DNA from: Pseudomonas turukhanskensis | Lineage (GTDB): Bacteria > Pseudomonadota > Gammaproteobacteria > Pseudomonadales > Pseudomonadaceae | NCBI RefSeq assembly: GCF_027922365.1 | Contig: NZ_BSFN01000001.1 | Coordinates: 695,671 to 759,670 of the forward strand | Reading direction: 5' to 3' | Length of the DNA stretch: 64,000 nucleotides | In this document: one piece after another, positions 9,492 through 18,405 of the stretch | Layout of the letters: each line of letters begins with the position of its first letter | How positions within the stretch are numbered: position 1 is the stretch's first letter | The notes under the pieces: generated by a model | Told to the model about the DNA's origin: nothing | Databases searched by the model: none | The model's input: only the letters and a program-made list of their open reading frames with translations | Translations under genes and position numbers: made by a program

Positions 9492-10261
9492 CCGGGTGGC
9501 GGTTGCTGCTGACCCGTCCGGCTGAAGAGTGTGCGGCGCTGGCTGCCACTCTCGCCGAGCAGGGCGTGTTCAGCAGCAGCCTGCCTCTACTGGAAATCCA
9601 ACCTCTCGCAGAAACGCCTGAGCAGCGCGACACCTTCCGGAACCTCAATCGCTACTGCGCGGTAATCGTCGTAAGCAAACCGGCGGCCCGCCTTGGCGTG
9701 GCTTTGCTGCAACGGTATTGGCCGCAACCAGCGGCCAGCCTTCCATGGTTCAGTGTTGGCGCTGCCACCGGCCATATCCTTGCTGAGCATGGCTTGCCAG
9801 TCAGCTACCCGAGCCAGGGCGATGACAGCGAAGCCTTGCTCGCCTTGCCAGCGCTGCAACAGGCGTTAAATACCGGCCAATCTCCTCGGGTGCTGATCCT
9901 GCGCGGCGAGGGTGGCCGTGAAGCCCTGGCCGACCGCTTGCGCGGCCAAGGTGTGGCGGTCGATTATCTGCCACTGTATCGCCGCTTGTTGCCGCACTAT
10001 GCGGTGGCGACCTTGCCCGAGCGTGTTTACGCTGAACGCTTGAATGGTCTGGTGGTCAGCAGTGGGCAGGGTTTGCAACACCTGCTGACCCTGGCGGGCG
10101 CCGATTGGCCGACATTGGCGCGGCTACCCTTGTTTGTACCGAGCCCGCGGGTTGCCGAACTGGCAACGGCTGCCGGAGCTCTTGCGGTTGTGGACTGTCG
10201 TGGTGCGAGTGCCGCGGCGTTGCTGGCAGTGTTGCGGGAACAAGCCCCAACTGCCCTCTGA
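9488..10261 (+). CDS. hemD: Uroporphyrinogen-III synthase
   Basis: Closes and inverts ring D of hydroxymethylbilane to give uroporphyrinogen III. It has 257 residues; the family has low sequence conservation but the pattern is clear: [21 protein letters not shown] at the start, [28 protein letters not shown], and the C-terminal [16 protein letters not shown] with SPRVAELA. The GTG start at 9488 overlaps the hemC stop (GTGA), so the two are translationally coupled and act in successive steps. Confidence 0.93.
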   Translation: MTGWRLLLTRPAEECAALAATLAEQGVFSSSLPLLEIQPLAETPEQRDTFRNLNRYCAVIVVSKPAARLGVALLQRYWPQPAASLPWFSVGAATGHILAEHGLPVSYPSQGDDSEALLALPALQQALNTGQSPRVLILRGEGGREALADRLRGQGVAVDYLPLYRRLLPHYAVATLPERVYAERLNGLVVSSGQGLQHLLTLAGADWPTLARLPLFVPSPRVAELATAAGALAVVDCRGASAAALLAVLREQAPTAL

Positions 10262-10277
10262 TGCACAGGACGGATAC

Positions 10278-11432
10278 GTGAGCGAAGCAACCTCCCCGAA
10301 AGATGACACTCAACCTGCGCTGACTGCGCCCATTTCTCCAGAGCCCAAACCCGTCGCCGCAAAACGTGGCAACGGTCTGGCGGCGCTGGCCCTGCTGATT
10401 GGCGCCGCCGGTGTGGCAGTGGCCGGCTGGAGCGTGTGGCAGGTGCGCCTGCTGCAGAGTCAGGATCAACAACAGCTGTCGCAGCTTGAGCAAGCGCGCA
10501 GCCAAACCCTGTTGTTGACCCAGCGTGAGCAGGGCCTGACGGAGCGTCTGGCAGCCTTGCCCGACCCGCAGGAACTGGAAAGCCGTCGGCGTCTGCTGGC
10601 GCAGTTGCAGGGTGATCAGCAGCACCTCAGCGAACGCGTAGAAAGCGTGCTGGGCGCCAGCCGTCAGGATTGGCGTCTGGCTGAAGCCGAGCACCTGTTA
10701 CGTCTTGCCGCCTTGCGTCTTTCCGCACTGCAGGATGTGGGCAGTGCCACGGTGCTGGTGCAGGGCGCCGATGAAATTCTGCGGGATCAGGACGACACCG
10801 CCGCCTATGCCGCCCGTGAGCAACTGGCCAAATCGCTGGTCGCTCTGCGCGGCATCACGGCCTTGGACCGCACTGGGCTGTTCCTGCAATTGGGCGCGAT
10901 GCGTCAACAGGCCGCGCAACTCAAGACACTGGTGCCGGCATTCAAAAGCAACGGCGAGTCACTCAAATTCGCTGCTGAAGGTGACGGCCAGGGCTGGTGG
11001 GCCGAGTGGCTGGAGAAACTCTCGCGCTATATCCGCATCGACTTCGATGCCGACCAGAAGGTGAAACCGCTGCTGGCCGGGCAAAGCCTGACCCAAGTGC
11101 AACTGGCCCTGACGCTGGCCCTGGAGCAGGCGCAATGGGCGGCACTCAATGGCAAACAAGAGGTGTATGAACAGGCTCTGGCGCAGGCGCGCGACGTACT
11201 GGAAAGCTACTTCAACCACGAGAACCCCGATAGCCGAGCACTGCTGGCCCGTATCGACGAGCTGAGAACTCAGCCTGTGGCGGTCACCATGCCCGACCTG
11301 ACCCAGGCTTCCGACGCGGTGCGCGCCTACGTGCAGCGCCGCGAGAATGCCAGCCGCAAGTTGCAGGAGGAAAATCCCGCGCAGAGCGAGCAGTCAGCGC
11401 CCGAGGATGAGTTGGAGGACGTCAGCCCATGA
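10278..11432 (+). CDS. hemX: HemX-like uroporphyrinogen-III C-methyltransferase family membrane protein
   Basis: A 384-residue inner-membrane protein with a short cytoplasmic tail, one transmembrane helix at about 33-55 (LAALALLIGAAGVAVAGW), then a long coiled-coil stretch (60-150, rich in Gln, Glu and Arg) and a helical domain with the family motif DWRLAEAEHLLRLA. Annotated as a putative methyltransferase by old naming, but it has no visible SAM-binding motif; it is a HemX-type partner protein of unclear function. The GTG at 10278 is 16 bases after hemD and removes a spurious frame running back into hemD. Confidence 0.88.
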   Translation: MSEATSPKDDTQPALTAPISPEPKPVAAKRGNGLAALALLIGAAGVAVAGWSVWQVRLLQSQDQQQLSQLEQARSQTLLLTQREQGLTERLAALPDPQELESRRRLLAQLQGDQQHLSERVESVLGASRQDWRLAEAEHLLRLAALRLSALQDVGSATVLVQGADEILRDQDDTAAYAAREQLAKSLVALRGITALDRTGLFLQLGAMRQQAAQLKTLVPAFKSNGESLKFAAEGDGQGWWAEWLEKLSRYIRIDFDADQKVKPLLAGQSLTQVQLALTLALEQAQWAALNGKQEVYEQALAQARDVLESYFNHENPDSRALLARIDELRTQPVAVTMPDLTQASDAVRAYVQRRENASRKLQEENPAQSEQSAPEDELEDVSP

Positions 11433-12670
11433 GACGTGCGCTGCTGATTCTCCTACTCCTTGTAGCACTCGCTGTGTTGATCGGTTTGGCCGTGGTCGAA
11501 GACCCTGGCTATGTGCTGATTGCCTATAAAAACTTCCGCTACGAATCGAGCCTGTGGGCCGCGGTCACCGTGATTGCCGTGCTGGCGTTGGCGGTCTATC
11601 TGGTGCGCTTGCTGCTCAGCCTGGTGTTAGTGTCGGGTGGCGTGGTCAACCCCTGGTCGCGGCGCAACCGCCAACGCCGCGTACAACTGGCTAGCGAACA
11701 AGGCTTGCTTGACCTTGCCGAAGGCCGCTGGGCACGTGCTGTGCGGCACTTGCAGCGCGCAGCGGACGGCGAGCGGCAGCCGCTGATCTACTACCTCGGC
11801 GCCGCCCGGGCTGCCAATGAATTGGGCGAGTACGAGCAGAGCGACGGCTTTCTCGAAAAGGCCCTGGAGCGCCAGCCCCATGCCGAGCTCGCCATCGCCC
11901 TGGCCCATGCCGAATTGCAACAGGCACGCGGGCAAACCGAGGCTGCACTGGAAACCTTGCAGGTGATGCGCGACCGACATCCGCACCACCGCCAGGTGCT
12001 CAAGCATTTGCAGCAGGTGCATCAGCAGCGCGGTGATTGGCCGGCAGTTATTGCCTTGTTACCGGATCTTCGCAAAGACAAAGTACTAGGCGATGCCGAG
12101 CTCACTGCCCTCGAACAGCAAGCCTGGAGTGCCCGCCTGGCCAGTGCCGCCAACGATGGCCTGAATGACGGCGAGATCGCATTGCAGCCGCTGACCCAGG
12201 CTTGGCAACACCTGTCCAAGAGCCAGCGCGGTGAGCCGCAACTGGTGGCCGTGTACGCCGAGCAGTTGCGGGTGTTGGGAGCGCCGGAAGAAGCCGAAGA
12301 GGTGTTGCGTGCAGCGATTGCACGGCAGTACGACAGCCGCCTGGTGGAGCTGTACGGGCTGGTGCGCGGGCGGGATGTGGCCAAACAACTGCAGACTGCC
12401 GAAGGATGGCTGAAGGCGAATCCGACCGACCCTGTGTTACTGCTCTGCCTGGGCCGTCTGTGCTTGCAGAATCATCTGTGGGGCAAAGCGCGTGAGTATT
12501 TCGAAAGTAGCCTGAGCTTTGCTCGCCATCCACAGGCGTGCGCCGAGCTGGCACGTCTGCTGGCGCAGCTAGGTGAGGTACAGCGCAGCAATGAATTGTT
12601 CCAGGAAGGCCTGAGCCTGCTGGACCAGCGCTTGCCAAACCTGCCTTTGCCCAAGACTGTCAGCGCCTGA
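11429..12670 (+). CDS. hemY: HemY-like TPR membrane protein
   Basis: A 413-residue protein named for its place in the heme operon; it is not the protoporphyrinogen oxidase HemY of Gram-positives. Two N-terminal transmembrane helices (about 3-22 and 42-68) are followed by tetratricopeptide-type helical repeats (for example LYYLGAARAANELGEYEQSDGF region and CLGRLCLQNHLWGKAREYFE). Its start overlaps the hemX stop by four bases. TPR content suggests a scaffold for heme-synthesis proteins at the membrane; that role is inference. Confidence 0.9.
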   Translation: MRRALLILLLLVALAVLIGLAVVEDPGYVLIAYKNFRYESSLWAAVTVIAVLALAVYLVRLLLSLVLVSGGVVNPWSRRNRQRRVQLASEQGLLDLAEGRWARAVRHLQRAADGERQPLIYYLGAARAANELGEYEQSDGFLEKALERQPHAELAIALAHAELQQARGQTEAALETLQVMRDRHPHHRQVLKHLQQVHQQRGDWPAVIALLPDLRKDKVLGDAELTALEQQAWSARLASAANDGLNDGEIALQPLTQAWQHLSKSQRGEPQLVAVYAEQLRVLGAPEEAEEVLRAAIARQYDSRLVELYGLVRGRDVAKQLQTAEGWLKANPTDPVLLLCLGRLCLQNHLWGKAREYFESSLSFARHPQACAELARLLAQLGEVQRSNELFQEGLSLLDQRLPNLPLPKTVSA

Positions 12671-12857
12671 GGGCGCGGCGAATTGTCCCGCCAATAAATC
12701 CTCAAGGCTTGCCCAGTCGCCGCGCGCTTTGCGCCGTGGCGGCTGGGTAGCGGATGGACGGTGGCAGAACGCCGATGACCGCTGCCAGGCGTTGGCTTGT
12801 AAGCGGCAGGAGCTTTGCTCTAACGTACCGCCTTTCTTTGCCTGCTCCGGAGTTGTC

Positions 12858-13352
12858 ATGTCGCTGGCCAGCCCGCGTTCACTGTTCTTCCTAGCCTTCC
12901 TTGCCTGCGTTGTCATGATGGGCAGTGCGCTGTACCTCGAGCATGTGGTCGGTCTTGAGCCGTGCCCGCTGTGCATCGTGCAGCGGTTGTGCGTGATTGT
13001 ATTTGGCGTGTTCGCGCTGCTGGCCACGTTGCACAATCCCGGCCGTGGCGGACGTCGCGTGTATTCGACGCTGACGTTCCTGGCGGCGGCTGCCGGTGGT
13101 GCAGCGGCGGTGCGGCAGATCTGGCTGCAAAACACGCCGCCCGATCCGATGGCCTCGTGTATGCCCACCAACTTCGACTACATGCTGCAGGCGCTGCCGT
13201 TCGAGAAGTTCGTGGCGTGGGTGCTGCACGGCACAGCCGATTGCGCCGAAGTAACCTGGACCCTGTTTGGCATGAGCCTGGCCGAGTGGTGTTTGCTGGC
13301 CTTTATCAGCATGGCCATTTTCTCGCTGTACCAGTTCCTGCGTCGCGCCTGA
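12858..13352 (+). CDS. dsbB: Disulfide bond formation protein B
   Basis: Inner-membrane quinone reductase that reoxidises DsbA. It has 164 residues and four hydrophobic helices. The first active pair is the CPLC motif at residues 37-40 (GLEPCPLCIVQR); the second periplasmic loop holds Cys in ASCMPTNF and ADCAEV. In P. aeruginosa the gene here is a second DsbB (DsbH). The ATG at 12858 begins MSLASPRSLFFL. The 187-base gap after hemY holds a GC-rich stem at about 12712-12746, so a separate transcript is possible. Confidence 0.95.
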   Translation: MSLASPRSLFFLAFLACVVMMGSALYLEHVVGLEPCPLCIVQRLCVIVFGVFALLATLHNPGRGGRRVYSTLTFLAAAAGGAAAVRQIWLQNTPPDPMASCMPTNFDYMLQALPFEKFVAWVLHGTADCAEVTWTLFGMSLAEWCLLAFISMAIFSLYQFLRRA

Positions 13353-13604
13353 CCTTCCCTAAGCAGCGGCTCAAGGCCGCTCTATCTCCAGGCCTGGGGG
13401 TTTGCTCAGGCCAAGCCGCATGCGGCATTCGGATCAAACGCTCGTATGAAACTTTCTTTCCCGGCGCCTTGTGGGCGTTAGCGGGCGGGCATAATCTGGC
13501 CTGCACAAAGCGTCGGTAAAATGCCGTTGTGAAGCACCGGATGACAAAAAACCGTCTCGGAGCAGACGTATAACAGCATTACGATCAAGGGGAGTGTAGT
13601 CATC

Positions 13605-14078
13605 ATGCTCGAGAGCTGTCAGAACGCCCAAGAACGCTGGGGTGGGGTGCATCTGTTAATCGACCGTTGGCTGAAAGAGCGCCACGAACTGGTCCTCAGT
13701 TTCGATGCGCTGCATGACCAGCAAGCGTCACCGGCTGCCAACGAGCAAGCCTTGCAACGCTTCTGCGAAGTGCTGGTGGATTACGTATCCGCGGGCCACT
13801 TCGAGGTCTATGAACAACTCACCAATGAAGCCAAGGCCTTCGGTGACGAGCGTGGGTTGGAATTAGCCAAGCAGATCTACCCGCGTATTGAAGCCATCAC
13901 CGAAGTGGCGTTGGCATTCAATGACCGTTGCGACAAAGGCGATTGCAGTGACGCCGCCGCGGTGGCTGCTGAATTGAAACGCCTGGGGCAATTGCTCCAT
14001 GAGCGTTTCGAGTTGGAAGACTGCCTGATCGAAGTGCTGCACAACGCCCATCAGCAGCAGACGGCTCCTGCTGTCTAA
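13605..14078 (+). CDS. algQ: Anti-sigma 70 regulator Rsd/AlgQ
   Basis: A 157-residue homologue of E. coli Rsd; AlgQ binds the housekeeping sigma factor and affects alginate and siderophore genes in Pseudomonas. Family features are present: [29 protein letters not shown], a helical middle and [12 protein letters not shown] at the end. GGGGAG about 11 bases before the ATG is a strong ribosome site. The 252-base gap upstream has a CATAAT-like -10 candidate near 13489 but I cannot fix the start point. Confidence 0.95.
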   Translation: MLESCQNAQERWGGVHLLIDRWLKERHELVLSFDALHDQQASPAANEQALQRFCEVLVDYVSAGHFEVYEQLTNEAKAFGDERGLELAKQIYPRIEAITEVALAFNDRCDKGDCSDAAAVAAELKRLGQLLHERFELEDCLIEVLHNAHQQQTAPAV

Positions 14079-14094
14079 GCGCAAGACTACTGTG

Positions 14095-14125
14095 AAAAAG
14101 AGGCCGCTGCTCAGTCTGCGGCCTC
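14095..14125 (-). terminator. Intrinsic terminator overlapping the FKBP stop codon
   Basis: On the minus strand GAGGCCGC (14125-14118) and GCGGCCTC (14107-14100) form an 8-bp stem followed by TTTTT. The stem contains the last codons and the stop codon of the FKBP gene, so the terminator is partly coding. It also ends transcription just before the convergent algQ end. Confidence 0.8.
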
Positions 14126-14755
14126 GAGCAGTTCCAGTTCAAATACCAAAGGTGAGTAAGGCGGTATCAGGTCGCCTGCCCCTTCTGCGCCATAGGCTTG
14201 CGCAGAAGGAACCACCAGTCGCCATTTGCTGCCCACCGGCATCTCCTGCAACGCAATCCGCCAACCGGCAATGACGCTGTCGAGCTTGAACCACACCGGT
14301 TGAGTGCTCTCGTCGAACACGCCGCCATCGGCAAAACGCCCCACGTACTTAACCCGAACGCGACCGGTCGCCGTCGGCTTTTTGCCTTGGCCCTGGACCA
14401 GTTCGCTATACAGCACGCCGCCGGGTAGTTGGTGGATGCCCGCTTTGGCTTTTTCGTTGACCATAAAACGCGTCTCGGCTTGCACGGCTTGTTCGTCGTC
14501 TGCCGGCGCTGCCGCGAGTTTGGCTTCGTGGTCTGCCAGCAGTTGCTCCATACGTTTGGCATCGAGCTGCAACGGCTCGCCGCGGTAGGCTTGGCGCAAG
14601 CCGTCGAGCAGCGCTTGCAGTTGCAGATCGGGCACTTCTTCGCGCAGACGCTGGCCCAGTTTTACACCGAGGCTATAGGCCAGGTCGTGCTGATTCTCTT
14701 GCGCGTGAACGGGGGCGATAAGCAGAAAAAAAACGAAAAGAAGACAACGCGACAT
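14111..14755 (-). CDS. FKBP-type peptidyl-prolyl isomerase, exported
   Basis: A 214-residue protein with a signal peptide (CLLFVFFLLIAPVHA), a helical dimerisation region of FklB/Mip type (about 25-105, DLAYSLGVKLGQRL) and a C-terminal FKBP domain (VRVKYVGRFADGGVFDES, VIAGWRIALQEMPVGSKW, VVPSAQAYG). It probably acts in the periplasm as a folding catalyst. It lies between algQ and algP on the opposite strand, as in P. aeruginosa. Its terminator overlaps the 3' end. Confidence 0.92.
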   Translation of the reverse strand: MSRCLLFVFFLLIAPVHAQENQHDLAYSLGVKLGQRLREEVPDLQLQALLDGLRQAYRGEPLQLDAKRMEQLLADHEAKLAAAPADDEQAVQAETRFMVNEKAKAGIHQLPGGVLYSELVQGQGKKPTATGRVRVKYVGRFADGGVFDESTQPVWFKLDSVIAGWRIALQEMPVGSKWRLVVPSAQAYGAEGAGDLIPPYSPLVFELELLEAAD

Positions 14756-14869
14756 GGACGTTCTCCGAACGATAAGTGCGGCGATTATGCCAGTGCTTAT
14801 TGCAGAACTGGCGAGCGGCGAAACACCCGGCTAGTATGGGCCGCACCAACGTTCGCCAGGAGGCGCGTC

Positions 14870-15952
14870 ATGTCGGCCAATAAGAAATCGGTAACTACTC
14901 CTTTGCATCTGCTGCAGCAGCTCTCCCAGAGTCTGCTGGATCATCTTGAAAGTGCTTGTTCCCAAGCTTTGGTCGACGCTGAAAAGCTGCTCGCCAAACT
15001 GGAAAAACAACGCGGCAAAGCCCAGGAAAAATTGCACGACGCACGCAGCTTGCTGCAAGCGGCAACCACTGCGGGCAAGAACAAAGCACAAGCCAAAGCC
15101 AAGAAGGCTGTGGGCGAGTTGGAAACCCTGCTCGATACCCTCAAAGCCAGCCAGGCCGAGACGCGCAACTACATCGTGCAGCTCAAGCGCGATGCCCAGG
15201 AAAGCCTGAAATTGGCCCAGGGCGTTGGCAAGGTAAAAGAGACCGTCGCCAAGGCGCTGGCCGCTCGTGCCGCTGCACCCAAACCCGTTGCTGCCAAACC
15301 AGCTGCCAAGGCGCCGGCCGCCAAAGCCGCTGCCAAGCCGGCCGCTAAACCGGCTGCCAAAGCACCGGCAAAAGCTGCCGCAAAACCAGCCGCCAAGCCG
15401 GCAGCCAAACCTTCTGCTGCCAAAGCGCCGGCCAAAGCTGCGGCCAAACCCGCTGCTAAGGCACCGGTAAAAGCTGCTGCCAAACCAGCCGCTAAAGCAC
15501 CGGCGAAAGCCGCTGCCAAGCCAGCGGCCAAGGCCCCTGCAAAACCAGCCGCCAAGCCTGCGGCCAAACCGGCTGCCAAGGCTGCCGCCAAGCCAGCGGT
15601 TAAACCAGCAGCAAAACCCGTCGCTACCAAAGCTCCAGCAAATGCGTCGGCCAAGCCAGCTGCTAAACCTGCTGCCAAGCCAGCCGCTAAACCTGCGGTG
15701 AAAGCAGTTGCCAAACCTGCCGCTAAACCAGCAGTGAAAGCACCGGCCAAACCTGCAGTCGCTGCAAAACCGGCGGCTAAGCCTGCCGCCAAGCCGGCCG
15801 CAAAACCTGCTGCCAAACCTGCCGTCGCTGCCAAACCGGCCGTACCGGCAAAACCGGCTGCCGCACCCGCTCCGGCTCCAGCCGCCGCGCCTGCAGCGCC
15901 GGCCGCCGCAGCACCTGTCACCAACGGCAGCGCCGTACCTAGCGCTTCCTAA
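14870..15952 (+). CDS. algP: Histone H1-like lysine/alanine-repeat protein AlgP
   Basis: A 360-residue DNA-associated regulator of alginate genes. Residues 1-125 form a helical domain (LHLLQQLSQSLLDHLESA, KAQAKAKKAVGELETL). From about 140 to the end it is almost wholly built of KPAAK/KAPAK units, resembling the tail of histone H1. At DNA level the units are degenerate direct repeats of about 12-18 bases, a place where copy number can change. CCAGGAGG lies before the ATG at 14870. Its stop overlaps the convergent TIGR02444 gene by four bases. Confidence 0.95.
   Translation: MSANKKSVTTPLHLLQQLSQSLLDHLESACSQALVDAEKLLAKLEKQRGKAQEKLHDARSLLQAATTAGKNKAQAKAKKAVGELETLLDTLKASQAETRNYIVQLKRDAQESLKLAQGVGKVKETVAKALAARAAAPKPVAAKPAAKAPAAKAAAKPAAKPAAKAPAKAAAKPAAKPAAKPSAAKAPAKAAAKPAAKAPVKAAAKPAAKAPAKAAAKPAAKAPAKPAAKPAAKPAAKAAAKPAVKPAAKPVATKAPANASAKPAAKPAAKPAAKPAVKAVAKPAAKPAVKAPAKPAVAAKPAAKPAAKPAAKPAAKPAVAAKPAVPAKPAAAPAPAPAAAPAAPAAAAPVTNGSAVPSAS
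15280..15870 (+). repeat. Lys-Pro-Ala-Ala codon repeat tract in algP
   Basis: More than 30 near-identical units coding for KPAA, KAPA or KAAA, using varied codons (GCC/GCT/GCG/GCA and AAA/AAG). The period is mostly 12 bases with 15-18-base variants. Known in P. aeruginosa algP as a region that rearranges. The varied codons suggest older divergence of units rather than very recent expansion. Confidence 0.85.
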
Positions 15953-16398
15953 GTGTGAGTGATCGCGGCGCGCAGCACCTGCAGCGCGTCGTGGTCATGC
16001 TGGCCTGCCACGGCAGCCAACCAGTCCCCTTCTGTTTCACCCTTCAGCCAATCGGTTGTCGCCTGTTGCAGACGCTCCAATAGCTGCTGCTCCGCTTGTA
16101 ACTCCAACGCCTTGATCTGCTCGCGCAATACGCGCAGGGCTTCGTCGTGGCCGGCTGCTTCACGCCAACCCTTACGCAATTGGCGCAGGGGCGTAATCAC
16201 CTCGCTCTGCCATGGCTCAGCCAATGCGCGTAGTGCTGCCGCACGCGCCGGCGTACAGGCGATACCGCGCTGTTGCAGCCAGGCCGCAGACAGCAGCACG
16301 CACACGTCGGCGCCGTGTTGCTGCAACTGCAGGCAGGCCGATTCGATGCCGGGGCGGGCGTACAGGTTTTGGGCAAAACTCCACAGGTCAGAGGGCAT
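15949..16398 (-). CDS. TIGR02444 family protein
   Basis: A 149-residue soluble protein starting MPSDLWSFAQNLYARPGIESACLQLQ. It matches the TIGR02444 family, known mostly in Pseudomonas and relatives and without a known role. It is helical and Leu/Gln/Ala-rich, with two cysteines near the N-terminus. Its stop codon overlaps that of algP. It is divergent from the ABC-F gene with about 50 bases between the starts, so the two promoters must lie very close. Confidence 0.87.
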   Translation of the reverse strand: MPSDLWSFAQNLYARPGIESACLQLQQHGADVCVLLSAAWLQQRGIACTPARAAALRALAEPWQSEVITPLRQLRKGWREAAGHDEALRVLREQIKALELQAEQQLLERLQQATTDWLKGETEGDWLAAVAGQHDHDALQVLRAAITHT

Positions 16399-16448
16399 GG
16401 TGCTTTCCGGGCGATGTGCGAACGAAGCTGGTAGACTCCGCCGCCATT

Positions 16449-18359
16449 ATGATTCGACTACAAAACCTCACTTTACAGCGTGGCCCGCAGCGTTTGTTGG
16501 AAGACGCCGAGCTCACCCTGCACGCCGGCCATAAAGCCGGCCTCATCGGTGCCAACGGCGCCGGCAAATCCAGCCTGTTCGCTTTGCTGCGCGGTGAGCT
16601 GACGCCCGACTCCGGCGACTGCTTCCTGCCCGCTGATTGGCGGATCGCCCATATGCGCCAGGAGGTCGACGAGGTCGACCGTATCGCCGTCGACTACGTG
16701 CTCGATGGTGATGTGCGCTTGCGCCAGGTGCAACAGGACCTGGCCGTCGCCGAAGCGGCCCATGACGGCGCCGCTCAGGCGCGCCTGCATGCCGAGCTGG
16801 ATTCGGCCGATGGGTACACCGCCGATGCCCGCGCGCGCAAACTGCTCGCCGGGTTGGGCTTTAGCAACGAACAGATGGACCGCTCGGTAGGCAGCTTTTC
16901 CGGTGGCTGGCGTATGCGCCTGAACCTGGCGCAGGCGCTGATGTGTCCGTCCGATCTCTTGCTGCTCGACGAACCCACCAACCACCTGGATCTCGATGCG
17001 ATTCTGTGGCTGGAGGAGTGGCTGAAAAGCTACCCCGGCACCATGTTGCTGATTTCCCACGACCGCGATTTTCTCGATGCCGTGGTCGACCATGTGGCCC
17101 ATGTTGATCAGCGCAAGCTGGTGCTGTATCGCGGCGGCTATACCGCCTTTGAACGTGCTCGTGCCGAGCGCCTGGCGCAGCAGCAACAGGCGTACGAGAA
17201 ACAGCAGGCGCAGCGCGCGCACATGGAAAAATACATCGCCCGCTTTAAAGCGCAGGCGACCAAGGCGCGTCAGGCGCAAAGCCGGATCAAAGCCCTGGAG
17301 CGGATGGAAGAGTTGTCCGCCGCCCATGTCGACTCGCCCTTTGACTTCACCTTCCGCGAAGCGGACAAGATTTCCAGCCCACTGCTGAACCTCTCCGATG
17401 GCCGTCTGGGTTACGGCGAAAAAGTGATTCTGGAGAAGGTCAAACTCGGCCTGGTACCCGGTGCACGTATCGGTTTGCTTGGCCCCAATGGCGCGGGTAA
17501 GTCCACCCTGATCAAAACCCTGGTGGGCGAACTGCCGGTGATTGGCGGGCGGCTGGTGCGCGGTGAAAACCTGGTGGTGGGCTACTTCGCCCAGCATCAG
17601 CTCGATTCGCTGGATAACAAGGCCAGCCCGCTGCTGCACCTGCAACGCATTGCGCCGACTGAGCGCGAACAAACCCTGCGCGACTTTCTCGGCGGCTTCG
17701 ATTTCCGCGGCCCACGCTGCGACGAACCCGTGTTGAACTTTTCTGGCGGCGAAAAAGCGCGTCTGGCCTTGGCGTTGATCGCCTGGGAAAAACCCAATCT
17801 GCTGCTGCTCGACGAACCGACCAACCACCTCGACCTGGAAATGCGCCTGGCCCTGACCATGGCGTTGCAGGAATTCCAAGGTGCGGTTGTGGTGGTTTCT
17901 CATGATCGTCATTTGCTCAAAAGCACGACCGATGAATTTTTGCTGGTGGCCGAAGGGCGTATTCAGGAATTCGACGGCGATCTGGACGACTATGCTCGTT
18001 GGTTAGTCGACTACCGCGCGCGTCAGGCGCCGGTCAGCACCAGCGCGCCGGCAGCCGACAAGACCGACAAACGCGCCCAGCGCCAGGCCGCTGCTGCATT
18101 GCGTCAGCAACTGGCCCCGCACAAGCGCGAAGCGGAAAAGTTGGAAAAAGAGTTGGGCCAATTGCACGAAAAACTGGCCAAGCTGCAGGAGCGGCTCGGT
18201 GATGCGGCGATTTATGAAACATCGCGTAAAGACGAATTACGCGATGTTCTTGCCGAACAAGCCAAAATGAAGGCCCGCGAAGGCGAGCTGGAAGAGGCCT
18301 GGATGCTGGCGCTGGAACACCTGGAAAGCCTCGAGCAACAACTGGCCCAGGTCGACTAA
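16449..18359 (+). CDS. ABC-F family ATPase (YheS-like)
   Basis: A 636-residue cytoplasmic protein with two ABC domains in tandem and no membrane segments. Domain 1 (1-250): Walker A GANGAGKSS, signature SGGW, Walker B LLLLDEPTNHLD. The linker (about 250-310) is the ribosome-contacting arm type. Domain 2 (310-530): Walker A GPNGAGKST, signature SGGEKAR, a second DEPTNHLD. The C-terminal 100 residues are a charged coiled coil. ABC-F proteins act on ribosomes; the closest known type is YheS. The ATG at 16449 removes a long false extension that runs antisense to the neighbour. Confidence 0.94.
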   Translation: MIRLQNLTLQRGPQRLLEDAELTLHAGHKAGLIGANGAGKSSLFALLRGELTPDSGDCFLPADWRIAHMRQEVDEVDRIAVDYVLDGDVRLRQVQQDLAVAEAAHDGAAQARLHAELDSADGYTADARARKLLAGLGFSNEQMDRSVGSFSGGWRMRLNLAQALMCPSDLLLLDEPTNHLDLDAILWLEEWLKSYPGTMLLISHDRDFLDAVVDHVAHVDQRKLVLYRGGYTAFERARAERLAQQQQAYEKQQAQRAHMEKYIARFKAQATKARQAQSRIKALERMEELSAAHVDSPFDFTFREADKISSPLLNLSDGRLGYGEKVILEKVKLGLVPGARIGLLGPNGAGKSTLIKTLVGELPVIGGRLVRGENLVVGYFAQHQLDSLDNKASPLLHLQRIAPTEREQTLRDFLGGFDFRGPRCDEPVLNFSGGEKARLALALIAWEKPNLLLLDEPTNHLDLEMRLALTMALQEFQGAVVVVSHDRHLLKSTTDEFLLVAEGRIQEFDGDLDDYARWLVDYRARQAPVSTSAPAADKTDKRAQRQAAAALRQQLAPHKREAEKLEKELGQLHEKLAKLQERLGDAAIYETSRKDELRDVLAEQAKMKAREGELEEAWMLALEHLESLEQQLAQVD

Positions 18360-18405
18360 GGCAAAGAACCTTGCGGGTTCAACTTACCCTTTTTGAGGCA
18401 ACACT

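Noticed and set aside
15280..15870. Possible CRISPR-like repeat array
   Set aside because: Units are 12-18 bases with no spacers and stay in one reading frame; this is a coding repeat.
15169..15924. Gly/Ala/Leu-rich minus-strand frame
   Set aside because: Simple complement of the algP repeat codons.
16473..17912. 479-codon minus-strand frame
   Set aside because: Antisense shadow of the ABC-F gene, which has two full sets of ATPase motifs.
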